A stretch of 64,000 nucleotides of DNA, from contig CM060189.1 in the NCBI GenBank assembly GCA_030549335.1, positions 32,821,001 to 32,885,000 on the forward strand, written 5' to 3'. Positions 12,504-23,171 of the stretch are shown one piece after another. The translations under genes were made by a program, and so were the position numbers. Each line of letters begins with the position of its first letter. The first letter of the stretch is position 1. The notes under the pieces are model-generated. The model saw only the letters and a list, made by a program, of their open reading frames with translations. It was not told the origin of the DNA and did not search any database. The stretch is from Pontederia crassipes. Lineage: Eukaryota; Streptophyta; Magnoliopsida; Commelinales; Pontederiaceae.

Positions 12504-13997
12504 TGTGACGCCCCGATGTTGTACCCTATCCTAGTACGAGGTTGGGACACATCATATTCCAAGTACCTTGAAAAGCATTGTGGCAGGTGCCCAGAAGACA
12601 TTGGTTCTTGGGCAGAAGACCATCTCCAAGAGTTTGGGATGAGTGGAAAGGTCTTGGAACATGCATGGGATGTTGGGGTGCGCAAATGGCACCAACCGAC
12701 GACCAGTGAGGCATGAAGGTCTGTTACCATCCCAATATATACCCTACTGTACCAAATGAGTACCTGGGATGGAATATAGCATGTACATCGTGTATCCAAA
12801 GGATTCTTGTGGAGAAGAAGACTTTGGGATGAGTGGTTTGGCTTGGAACGTGCATGGGACGCTAGGGTGCGCAGGTGGCGCGTATCATCCCTGGACATAT
12901 CATATTGCCCCAAATGCTTCATTTGGGTGTAATATGGCGAGTAGGCTATATGGCCAAAGTATTCTTGATGAGAAGAAGTTTTTGGGACAGGGAGGCTTGG
13001 TAGGAAGTTGGGATGCCTTGGAACGTGAAGCAAGTACCAGATAGACTTGGTACCATGGCATAAGGCTTTGGGGCAGTGGAGCCAAGCAAGCTTTAGCAAC
13101 TTTAGATGACAGGGAGGTCATTCTCTTGTGAAGAGGACCGGAGGTGGTTGTGGTGGCAAGATAGTTACGGGTGGCAGTTATGGCAATGAGGTAGTTACTG
13201 ACGGTAGTTATGGCGGTGAGATAGTTACCGGCAAAAGTTATGGCGGCAAGGTAGTTATTGACAGTTACGAGTGACAGTTACCGACGATGACCATCATGCA
13301 CATCCGCCATGCTATGGCCCTAGTGTATCGAGGCACTAGGGACAAATGGCAACTGTAAAGCTGGCGGACAGGGTCGTAGGACGCCTTGGCATAAGTTTGG
13401 AACAGTCAGTTATGTCTGGGATGTGTTTGGGACATATGACACGCAGGTGGCACGTACCAATGCCTAGTTTGGCAATTACAGGTGGTACAATTACTCACAA
13501 TGAGAAATAGCATGGAGGCTATCTTTGGGCTGCGGTTGGGACATGTAGTGGCGGGAACCAATGGCCAGAAGGACTTGGGACCTTGGCGGGAAGGTTGGAG
13601 GCGCTCAAGACATACCCAGAGGCTTGGGATGGCGGAAAGACCATCCGAGGGTTTTTGAAGTGAAGAGGCACCAAGGGGTGCCTGGCCAAGGGGTTGCAGC
13701 ACTTGTATTTGAATTTAAAGGTCTAGCGGTTGCCATGATCCTCTTGTACACACAAGTAATGTGCCCCATTTTGGGCAGAGGGAGAGGAACCACATACCAT
13801 CATGGGACATAGTATGAATAAAGATATCTTTTCTCCCTTTATTTTTCTTGTCATGTCTATGTGCTTATGCATGAATATGTGGAGTTAGTACGAGAAGGTG
13901 CACTCTGCAGCATGTTCTTGGAGGCTGATTGAACGTCCAAGGAGGGGAGGTGCAGTGCCGCACGGGAGTTTTGGTGAGCAAAATCTTAGCCATGACA
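12504..13997 (+). repeat. 5' LTR of the non-autonomous element
   Basis: About 1494 bp from TGTGACG to CATGACA. It matches the 3' LTR over blocks such as GGGACACATCATAT, GTAATATGGCGAGTAGG, CATGCTATGGCCCTAGTG, GTAATGTGCCCCATTTT and TTTTGGTGAGCAAAATCTTA. It is GC-richer than the surrounding array, and its internal repeats generate many short spurious open frames. Confidence 0.75.
13140..13290 (+). repeat. Minisatellite in the 5' LTR
   Basis: Degenerate tandem repeats of about 30 bp built on GGCAGTTATGGCGGTGAG and TAGTTACCGAC. A shorter version is at 19050-19130 in the 3' LTR, so repeat number differs between the two LTRs. Confidence 0.65.
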
Positions 13998-14594
13998 AGT
14001 TGTATCAGAGCCAAGTTCAAGAAGGGAGTTGGAAAAATCCAACTTCAAAAAGGAAGTTGCAGGAACTTGGGGGCAATGATAGAACAACAAAAATAGATGA
14101 ATTCGACAAAGGAGAGCGGTTGGTGGTGACTCAGTTGCAGAAGATCATCACCCTGTGGAGGGTGTGATGCAAGGCACACTTCTACGACCTTGCACCAGTG
14201 GTGGCGTCCCAAGTGGGTGCACGGCAACGAATTTGATGGGGATCAGACCCATCAAGTGCAATTGCCACTCGACACTAAGTGGCCAAGACGCAGGATGCAA
14301 GAACCTGAGAGTGCAGAGGTAAGTCCAAGGCACGCGGGTGCCTTGGCTGTGGCAGACCACATCTACTACGGGCATGTCCTGAAAGAGAAAGGGCATTGCA
14401 GGGTGTTGAAGCATGCAGGCCAAGGAGTCTTACTTGGAATGGCCCTCATTAGGGCCATCCTTTATGAACCCACAGGGGCCGAAGCCAAAGAGGTCAGAGA
14501 TGTTGCTGGGTAACTTCTGGGTGAGTGCACACTACTAACCCTCAGACTTCAACAAAGAAGATTCACACAGGTCGGGCACACAACAAGGAGATCC
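13998..14594 (+). other. Internal region of the LTR element, no gene
   Basis: About 600 bp between primer-binding site and 3' LTR. Frames exist but none shows gag, protease, integrase or reverse transcriptase motifs. A purine-rich AACAAGGAGAT just before 14595 could be a weak polypurine tract. Confidence 0.55.
14000..14012 (+). promoter_or_regulatory. Primer-binding site (initiator tRNA-Met type)
   Basis: TTGTATCAGAGCC lies two bases after the 5' LTR end. It matches the usual plant primer-binding site TGGTATCAGAGCC, complementary to the 3' end of initiator tRNA-Met, except at the second base. It fixes the 5' LTR boundary and the element's orientation. Confidence 0.75.
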
Positions 14595-15030
14595 TGTCCT
14601 GGACAATGTTGGGACACATCATATGCCAGGTACCTTGAAGAAAAGGACACATGCAAGCAGTTGTTGTGGCAAGCGCACTAACCCAGAAGGTTCATGGGCA
14701 GAAGACCATCCCTAAGAGTTTGGGACGAGTGGAAATTTCTTGGTACATGCCTTGGAGGGGCGCATCACCGACGATCGAGCATGAAGGTCGGTTACCATCC
14801 CCTACTATACCAAACGGGTGTCTGGGATGGAATATAGCATGTACACTATGTAACCAAAGGATTCTTGTGGAGAGAAAGAGTTTGGGAGGAGCAGTTTGGC
14901 CTGGGACGTGCATGGGATGCTAGGGCGCGTAAGTGGCACGTAGCAACAGCCATGAAGGCATATCGTCCTAGGACATATCCTGCTGTCCCAAAAGCTTCCA
15001 GTGGTTGTAATATGGCGAGTAGGCTATATG
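14595..15030 (+). repeat. 3' LTR, left part
   Basis: Starts TGTCCTGG and follows the 5' LTR with many substitutions and small indels up to GGCTATATG, where the hAT element interrupts it. The other half resumes at 19016. Confidence 0.65.
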
Positions 15031-15116
15031 CAAGGGTGGAGGGACGTGCCTGCCGCCGCCTGCATGTGCAGACATTGACATTATATAAATTCCGATAGAG
15101 TAGAGCATACATATTG

Positions 15117-15190
15117 TCGTATTAGCTCAGATGGTGAAGGTGTTGTGAAACTGTGCACCCACCCAAAGTTTGAATCTGACAAAGAGCTTT
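15117..15190 (+). other. tRNA-like A and B boxes inside the hAT element
   Basis: TTAGCTCAGATGG (from 15122) fits the pol III A-box consensus TRGCNNARNNGG, and AAAGTTTGAATCT (15167) is a degenerate B box about 40 bp later. A run of seven T follows at 15188. This may be an old SINE head or tRNA pseudogene captured by the transposon. The B box differs from consensus at several bases, so activity is doubtful. Confidence 0.4.
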
Positions 15191-15881
15191 TTTTGTATTA
15201 TTTTCTAATATTTTGAGTCCAACTAGATTACACATGTTAAAAGCCCACTCCGAGCCTAGTTAGTATTTTTGTAAGTTTTTATTCTTTTTTATTGAAGGCC
15301 CACTCCAAGTCTAATAAGATTTATTATCCTAATTCAAAAAAAAAATTTCATTGTTTTGACTTTCTAACTCTATCCTATATAAGCATACCTGCAGCAAGCT
15401 TATTCTTCTATTGGGAGGAAATAAAATTCTATCCCATCATAATCCAAGAAAGAAGAAAATCTTATTTCTTAGCTCTTCAATCTTTTTGAGCTCAGGTATT
15501 ATGTTTCTAACTTTTAATTTATTTTTTACCTTAAGACTTATTTATTATTATCATAATCTTTTTGTTACAAACATAAGTACTTGTGATTTTTTATCATAAT
15601 TTATTAACATCATTTGCAATATGTATTAACTAGTAGTTTTCAACCTTTGTAATATATTTTAATAGTTATGCAAATTCATGATAATATTTCTTATTTTTAT
15701 TTTGAGGAATTAATCATTAATTTTCATAATTAATTTTTTATACATTATTTTTTGCTTTGCTCCACAATAATACAGTTCATCCATGGCCATATAATTTTAA
15801 CATATTTTTTTCTCAATAGCAAGATATTTTTATTTTTAAAATATATTTAAATTTAATATAAGAACTTTTTTGTAATTAATT

Positions 15882-18800
15882 ATGGTATTAGAAAAGTACT
15901 TTCAGAAAAGGCCACTTGCTTTTCATGATGATCAAGAAAAGTAAAAGGGAAATGATAATGACAATACTTTGAATGACTCATCACTAAGCGAAATCGAATT
16001 GATTTAAGTACTCTTCCATCCGATCCTGGAGAAAGAGAAAAAAATCTCAAGTTATCATTCTAATGGTCAAGATGAGATTCGAAGAATGTATTTATTAAGA
16101 GGTCCATTCCAACCTCAGAATTATACTTTTCCTCAAACAAACATAGGGGGTAAGTTGCATCGATTCAATCCCGATTGGTTCACACAATATCCGAATTGGT
16201 TAGAATATAATATTACAAAAGACGCAGCTTTTTGTTTGTGTTGCTATTTATTCAAATCTATTACCATAAATCAGAGCGGAGTTGATGCATTTGTCACCGA
16301 AGGTTATAATGGTGGAACAAAAAGCAAAGATTTGATATTCATGTTGGAGGAGTTGGAAGCCCTCATAATCAAGCAGTTACTAGATGTGAAGATTTAATGA
16401 AGCAAAATAAATCTATTCAAGTAGCTCTCAACAAGAAATCTATTCAAGTAAAAAATGAGAACCCTACCCATTTGCATGTCTCTTTAGATTGTATAAGATT
16501 TCTTTTACATCAAAGATTATCCTTTCGTGGACATGATGAATATGAAAATGCACAAAATAAAGGGAAATTTCGTGAACTCTTACAATTTCTTGTTGACCAC
16601 AATGAAGATATAGCTAAAATTATGTTGAAAAATGCTCCAAAAAATCACAAATGGTGTCACATGATATCCAAAAAGACCTTGTAAATTCTGCTGCACAAGA
16701 AACATCTAAACTTATATTGGATGATCTTCAAGATGATTTATTTGGAATTTTGGTCGACGAACCTCGTGACGTATCGAAGAAAGAACAAATGGCAGTTATT
16801 TTGCATTTCATAAATAAACAAGGCATAATTAATGAACTATTTCTTAGCCTTGTTCATGTCAAAGATACATGTGCTTCATCTCTTAAAGATGTAATTGATT
16901 CATTACTTTTTCAGCATAAGTTAAATCTATCACAAATAAGGGGTCAAGGTTACGGTGGAGCAAGTAATATGAGAGATGAGTTCAATGATCTGAAAAGTTT
17001 AATATTAAGAGAAAACAAATCAGCACATTATATTCATTGTTTTGCTCATCAACTTCAGTTAACTCTTGTTGTTGTCGTAAAAAATCATGTTGATGATGCT
17101 AGCCTTTTTAATTGGCTCACTATGCTCAGTAATTTAGTTGGAGCTTCTAGTAAGCGGCAAGATAAATTTCGAGAGATTCAAGCAGCTAAAGTAGCAGAAG
17201 CTTTAAGAATTGGTGAATTACAAAATGGTCGAGGATTAAATCAAGAAACTAACCTTAAAAGAGTCGGTGACACAAGATGAGGATCACATTATTATTAGGG
17301 ATGGCACCCCGACCCTGTTCGGGGTGGGGAACACCACCCCCGCTCCGACCCCGACGATCTGCCCCCGCCCCTCGAGCCCGCCCCGAATCCCCGATCCAGG
17401 GGAAATTTTATCCCCCGCCCCAATCCCCGCGGGGCTTGAATCCCCGCGGGGACCCCGAACTCCGCGGCTCGATCCTAGTTTGGACCGGATTAAATCGAAT
17501 TGAACTAATAAAAAATCGGAAAAAATCGAGTTGAACCGTATTTTTGGTTCAGTCAAAAAAATTTATTAATTTTTTTACTAAGAGATAATTTGATAACAAT
17601 TATTATTATAAATTTGGAAAATATCCAAGGTGGACTTTCTCCATAAACATTCAATATTGACCCATTAGTCTCCTCATTTATTTATACTTGTCTATTTACC
17701 CTCGCTTTCCTACTACTATCAATGTGGGACTATTGTTGTACACTCACTTTTTCTTTGGGGTGTGGGGATTCGGAGCCCCGCGGGGCGGCGGGGCGGGGAC
17801 AATTCCCCCCGCCCCGATCCCCGAAAAAGGGTTCGGGGACAATTTTCCCCCATCCCCGACCCCGCGAGGAAAAAACTCCCCGAGTTCGGGCCCCGATCGG
17901 GGATTCCCCGCGGGGCCCCGTAGGGGCGGGGAATATTGTCATCCCTAATTATTATATGCTTGTGAATTTAGAAGATATTTTTTAACTCTTCTTGAAGTAC
18001 TATAATTTGTCAAAAACGAAGCAATTCACTCTGATAAAAGAGCGGAAGCACACTTTCTTTTGAAATATTTACGATCATTTGATTTCGATTTTAGCTATAA
18101 AGTGATGCTATCCATATTGGGAATTACAAATGGTTTGTCATTATCATTACAAAGGAAAGATCAAGATATTCTAAATGCTACGATACTTGTTAAAGCGTGC
18201 AAAAAGGAGTCACAAAAAATGAGAGATGAGAAATGGAATTTGCTTATAACTGATACTTCTTTCTGTGAGAGGCATGAAATTCCAGTTCCTAAGTTGGATG
18301 ATATATTTGTTGCTGAAGGAAGATCAAAACGTAGAACCACAAAGATAACAAATCTACATCATTATCGAGTTAATTTTTTTGTGATGGTTATTGATATGCT
18401 GCTTCAAGAGCTTAATGATCATTTTAATTAAACAAATATGGAGTTGCTTCTTTGTGTAGCATGTCTTAATTTCGTTGATTCATTTCAAGCTTTTAATATT
18501 GAGAAACTGGTAAAGATGGGATGTTTCTATCCAAATGATTTTTCAGAAGCGGATTTGACAATGCTAAAGCATCAATTAGCAATATATATTGTGGATGTGT
18601 GTTCAGATGATCGTTTTCAAAGTTTGAGTGGACTTGCCGACCTTTCTCAGAAATTAGTGAAAAAAATATTATATATCTGTTGGTATATTTACTTCTAAAG
18701 TTGGCGTTGATTCTACCTGTAGCAACTGCAACAGTGGAGAGAGCTTTTTCTGCGATGAATATTGTAAAGACCAAATTACGAAATCGAATGGTAGATCAGT

Positions 18801-18901
18801 GGATGAATGATTGTTTGATAACTTATATTGAGAAAGATGTATTTTGTAATGTTAGCAATGATGATGTAATTGACATATTTCAAAAAATGAAATCTCGTTG
18901 A
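15882..18901 (+). pseudogene. hAT transposase, TTF-zinc-finger type (ZMYM1-like/DUF4371), decayed
   Basis: Consecutive frames give the ordered parts of a plant hAT transposase. They are a start region (MVLEKYFQKR at 15882), a TTF-type zinc finger near 16160-16260 (FNPDWFTQYPNWLEY then CLCCYLF), the DUF4371/RNase H-like core (ILVDE near 16750; FAHQLQLTL near 17043) and the C-terminal hAT dimerisation block (ATATVERAFSAM near 18722-18760). Damage includes a stop after FHDDQEK near 15940, frameshifts near 16338 and 16655, a stop at 17278-17280 where GDTRWGSH is expected, the second catalytic Asp changed (GYGGASN for GYDGASN near 16955), a 654-bp insertion at 17295, and about 100 missing residues after it. 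Not functional. Confidence 0.88.
17295..17948. mobile_element. GC-rich TIR element inside the hAT transposase
   Basis: The ends are TTAGGGATGGCA and TGTCATCCCTAA (one mismatch as inverted repeat), flanked by TTATTA on both sides (17289-17294, 17949-17954). The outer thirds are very GC-rich, with repeated GGGGCGGGG, CCCCGC and CGGGGA, and the middle is AT-rich. There is no coding frame. A duplication containing TTA could fit PIF/Harbinger, but it could equally be a 6-bp duplication of another group. Confidence 0.65.
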
Positions 18902-19015
18902 AATCAATTATCAAAATAATTTAAATTTATTTAAAATTTAAATGTTATTTATTTTAAGTGCTTTAATGACGGTGAACCCAGTCAAAATATTTCTTGCTCC
19001 ACCACTAGCTATATG

Positions 19016-19857
19016 GACAAAGTATTCTTGACCTGAGGACTGGAGTGGCGAGGTAATTACCGACGGTGGTTATGGCAGCGAGGTAGTTATCCGTGGCAGT
19101 TATGGTGGCAGGTGGAAGTTATAAGTGGTGGTTACCAACGATGGCGTCATGCACATCCGCCATGCTATGGCCCTAGTGTATTCAGGCACTAGGGATGACT
19201 CCTTGGCAGAAGTTTGGGACAGGTATAACTGGAATGTGTTTGGGATGTATAACGTGCAGGTGACACGTACCAATGCCCAGTTTGGTAGTTAGGTGGTAAC
19301 TATCCCAGGACATATCTACTCGTACCAAACAGTTACTCACAATGAGAGATAGCATGGAGGCTATATCCTAGGACAACAACTTGAGTGATTGGGACTTGCA
19401 ATGGCAGGAACTAACGGTCAGAGATAGTCCCACAACAACTTGAGTGATTGGGACGTGCAACGGTCAGAGATAGTCCCAGAGGCTTGGGAAGTGGGAAGAC
19501 CATCCAGGGGTTTTCGAAGTGAAGAGGCACCATGAAGGAATGCATGGCCAAGCACTTGTATTTAAAGTTAAAGGGCTGGTGGTTGCCATGACCCTCTTGT
19601 ATAAATAGTCGTGTAATGTGCCCCATTTTGGCCAGAGGGACAGGAACCATGAGAGGATGAATAAAGCTATCATCCCACCCCCCCCCCCCCCACCCCACCC
19701 CCACGTTATTGTTCTTATCATGTCTATGTGCTTATGCATGAATCACTGGAGTTAGTATGAGAAGGTGCACTCTACGCATGTTCTTGGAGGCTGGACATCC
19801 GAGGGGAGGTTTAGTGCCGCACAAGGATTTTGGTGAGCAAAATCTTAACCCGTGACA
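19016..19857 (+). repeat. 3' LTR, right part
   Basis: Continues the LTR alignment from GGACAAAGTATTCTTGA to the terminal CCGTGACA. It includes a C-run with interruptions near 19675-19703 and the block GTAATGTGCCCCATTTT shared with the 5' LTR. Several deletions make the two 3' LTR pieces about 1.28 kb in total, against 1.49 kb for the 5' LTR. Confidence 0.7.
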
Positions 19858-20408
19858 CATGGCTCACAAATTTACAAGCGTGTAACGTTGTTGCCATTAT
19901 TTTCTCATTGAATATGTCCCTTAGTGGGAATAGATACAATTATCATTATCACAATAAATTTCTTGGTAGTGCGACAAAAAGATATTACATTCTCAAAATT
20001 CCAAAAAAAAATTATATACCCACAGAAATTGATGCACATCTAATCATCATTGTAGCATGTTTTTTTTGTGTTGTTATGAATAATTCTATTTAACTCATAG
20101 TTAACAATCCATTGCCACATGAGAACATAATCATCTTGAACCACGTTAAAAGACTTCTTCTAGTACTTTTGTAAGAAAAAAATAATTTAAATTCGATTGG
20201 TGATGTTAGTGAACTCAATTATGATGATGATGCCAATGATGATAATAACATAATTGAAATTAGAAAATATTTCTAAACAAATGATAGAATAGCATTGATG
20301 TGTAAAATATACGTTCACAAAGTCCAATCTTCTAAGCTTTTACACTGTGGAACTATTAAGGCAGTAATCAAATAGACAAGCAAGATTCTTTGTACTACAC
20401 AATGTCCC

Positions 20409-20880
20409 TCATAGTACGAGGAAGATGACACCAACAACTGTCATGATCGTGGCAAATGAGCCAAAAGTGAGATCACTAGTGGCCATGCCATTTGCAATTG
20501 GAGAAATGAATTCTTGTGCTGCCGGTCCTTGAGCACTTGGTCCTGAGCAATAGTATTTTGTTGCGAGTGTGAGATTGATCCTACAGTATATGCTTGAGAG
20601 TCGTCTCGCAGCAACATCGCGGAGCCTTGAGATATGATTCTCTCAGCTTTGTTGGTGTCCCCATCTTCAAGTTTTTTACTCAAATCTTCCACGAAAGGCG
20701 ACACTTGAGGTTTATTGTCTCCATTAGCTACTGCTCTAATGAGGTTAGGGTCTCTGGTAGGACCAGATTCCCCTTGCATATGCTTTATCATGGTCTCTAT
20801 GGCTTTTTTGGTTCCTCTTTGGTGTACGCACTGACATTCATAACAATAACGAACAAAGTGACACCCAATGTTCTTGCCAT
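20409..20880 (-). pseudogene. Array copy E, small secreted protein, frameshifted
   Basis: Starts at the conserved ATG (20880) with MARTLGV. One A is lost in the stretch coding EEETKKA (near 20810), shifting the frame; the body from MIKHMQGE is open again in another frame, and a second one-base loss near 20545 shifts it before the C-terminal tail. One in-frame codon (Ile8 region) is also missing. The glycosylation sequon NIS is lost. Upstream promoter-like sequence remains. Confidence 0.8.
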
Positions 20881-22550
20881 TCTAGAGAGAACGAGGGCAA
20901 ATGCAAGCTTGAGACGGAGAGAGGGAGAGAGAGAATTGTTATTGTTCTTCTATCTCATTGGAGTAGAAATAAATGTGTACATATAGGGGGGAGATCTACA
21001 ATGTGCAAGAGATAAGAATAACTTTCACCTCTTTTTAGTCTTGAAGGAGAAAATTCTTTAAGTAGTATGTAAAGATTGGGAATAAACAAGAAATAAAGAC
21101 AATGTGGTTAGAAAATGCTATGTATAGGCACCCAATTAATGATAATTAGTTTTAGTTAGGTTGAAGAACCCAAAATCATAAGAGAAGTAAACTTAACAAA
21201 AAGGATTCAAATTTACAAATATATAACAAATGATCAATCAAAAGCAAGGGTTCTTAACTAACAAATAAATAAGGTTTATGTGAACTCAAAATCTCATTTA
21301 TCATTTCTGATAACAAGAGTTAAGGTCTTTCCATTTTCCATCATCAAAGAACTACTTTCATGATAATTCTAAAGATAAAACAACAAATAGTAAAAAAGAA
21401 AAAACTTTAGACGAATGACAGATTAGCTAACTTAAATATTTGGTCATATGATCACAAAGTTAATTGTGTATATATAATATATAAAATAAATCAATCACAT
21501 CTGATATTTTATGACATGAGCATCCACTTATTCTTCCTTACTAGTATAAAGAACTCATATTTCATTAGTCAATATTATGAACATACTAATGTGAACCCGA
21601 CTAATCAGACACAAGTTACAACATAATGATTGTGACACATATGACAATTGGATGTCAAACTTCAAAGAATAAGATAATTATTTCACTACTATTAATCATT
21701 ACTATTTGTGAGGTAGTGATGGTATTTTCGTTTATGTTGTCTAATGATCTATATTTTATTGTGAGAATAATGTTTCTTCACTAATATTAGTAGTTTTCGA
21801 GCTTAATCAAGAGAAAAAGTTAGAGAAATTGCTTGCAAACTTGGCAAAAAAGAGTCCAAAACTAAGAAGGAATGTGCTTGCTTTGTTATTAATAATGAGT
21901 TCATTCTTTTTGCGACAGATGTCTTGAGCATACTATAAAGAAAAGAAAGTTAGAAATACATGTCGTATATCAAGAGTTGAACTTGAGATTCCATGACTCA
22001 CAATTTTACAAGTGTGTAATGTTGTTGACATCATGTTCTCACTGAATATGTCCCTTAGTGGGAATAGGTAAAATTATCACTATCGGATTTGACCGCTCTA
22101 AGAGACATCAAAGTTCTTGGTAGTGCGACAAAAAGAGATTACATTCTCAAATTCCAAAAAAAATACATATACACAAAAATTGATGCACATCTAATCGTTA
22201 GTGTAGCATGCTTTTTTTGTTGTTATGAATAATTATTTTCAACTCATATATCTAGTTAACAATCCATTGCCACGTGAGAACATAATCATCCTGAACCACA
22301 TTAAAAGACCTTCTAGTACTTTTGTAAGAAAAAAATAATTTAATTCGTTTGGTGATGTTAGTGAACTCGATTACGATGATGATGATAAAATGTAATAGAA
22401 ATTAGAAAATATTTCTAGACAAATGATAGAATAGCATAGATATGTAAAATATATGTTCACAAAGTCCAATGATTGAAGTTTTTACAATGTGGAACTCTTA
22501 AGGCAGTAATCAAATGGACAAGCAAGATTCTTTGTACTCCACAATGTCCC

Positions 22551-23171
22551 TCATCACCAACAATTGTCACTAAAAACTTCAACAGAATCACTCTATTTCT
22601 CTTTTACATGATTTAAGCTCAGCTCACAAGAAGAAGAAGGAACAAATTTATCATTGTAGCTCAAAGAAGTTCAATGTGCTTCAATAGTGAGTTTTTTTAT
22701 AGTATAAAGATCTAAATGTTGTGCTTTGGCCTTCTTTATATTTGATCTTCAATAAAATGGCCATTGTGAAGTTTGATATAAATTTGGGATAAATTTGTTT
22801 TTGTCAACACTTGAGTGGGCATCCTCTTTCGATAGGGGGTCGTTTATTTAACTTTGCAGCAGATATCCATTCCCTAGTAGCGGTTGATGTGGTGAATTTT
22901 GTTTTGATGGTAATAATATAGGGGATTTGTCTAAATATTGTTATAAATATGAAACTCAGTGAAAATAATGCAATGCAAGTGATGCACTTATTGAAAAATA
23001 CAATAGCTTAAAATATCAGGGAAAAATAGAGACATGACACAAAACATGAACATTGAAAATCGTGTGTTTTAAAAATTTATACTCAGAGCATAAATCAAAG
23101 CTTCAAGTTCATATGTATCAATATGATCACAACAAGAACAAACAAAGTTATGAAACCAATGTTCTTGCCAT
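22551..23171 (-). pseudogene. Array copy F, gene with middle replaced
   Basis: Only the two ends of the gene remain: the last codons and 3' flank (22551-22570, CCAACAATTGTCA), and the start with the first part of the signal peptide (about 23130-23171). The start has a two-base loss after MARTL that gives a stop. Between them, 22571-23125 is unrelated AT-rich sequence of about 555 bp in which I recognise nothing. Confidence 0.6.

Larger units (their letters stand above)
15031..19007 (+). mobile_element. hAT transposon inserted in the 3' LTR
   Basis: The ends are CAAGGGTGGAG and, inverted, TAGTGGTGGAG (8 of 11 match). Both sides carry the 8-bp duplication GCTATATG (15023-15030 and 19008-19015). 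The 5' LTR shows the empty site GGCTATATGGCCAAAG. An 8-bp duplication and this TIR are diagnostic of hAT. The element is 3977 bp, including a later 654-bp insertion, and carries one decayed transposase gene. Confidence 0.88.
12504..19857 (+). mobile_element. Non-autonomous LTR retroelement in array unit 5
   Basis: The element begins TGTGACGCCCC and ends CCGTGACA, and sits between two CATG copies (12500-12503, 19858-19861) where the undisturbed array reads GATCCCATGGCTC. The 5' LTR is 12504-13997, a primer-binding site follows at 14000, and the 3' LTR starts near 14595 and resumes after a hAT insertion (19016-19857). The internal region is only about 600 bp with no gag-pol frame, so the element must have relied on another element's proteins (LARD/TRIM-like organisation). 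Target duplication is 4-5 bp. Confidence 0.75.

Noticed and set aside
12473-14923. Many medium-length open frames on both strands
   Set aside because: They fall in the GC-rich LTRs and core of the retroelement, overlap in all frames and show no gag-pol motifs.
17267-17985. Pro/Gly/Arg-rich open frames
   Set aside because: They are a by-product of the GC-rich blocks of the TIR element inserted in the transposase.
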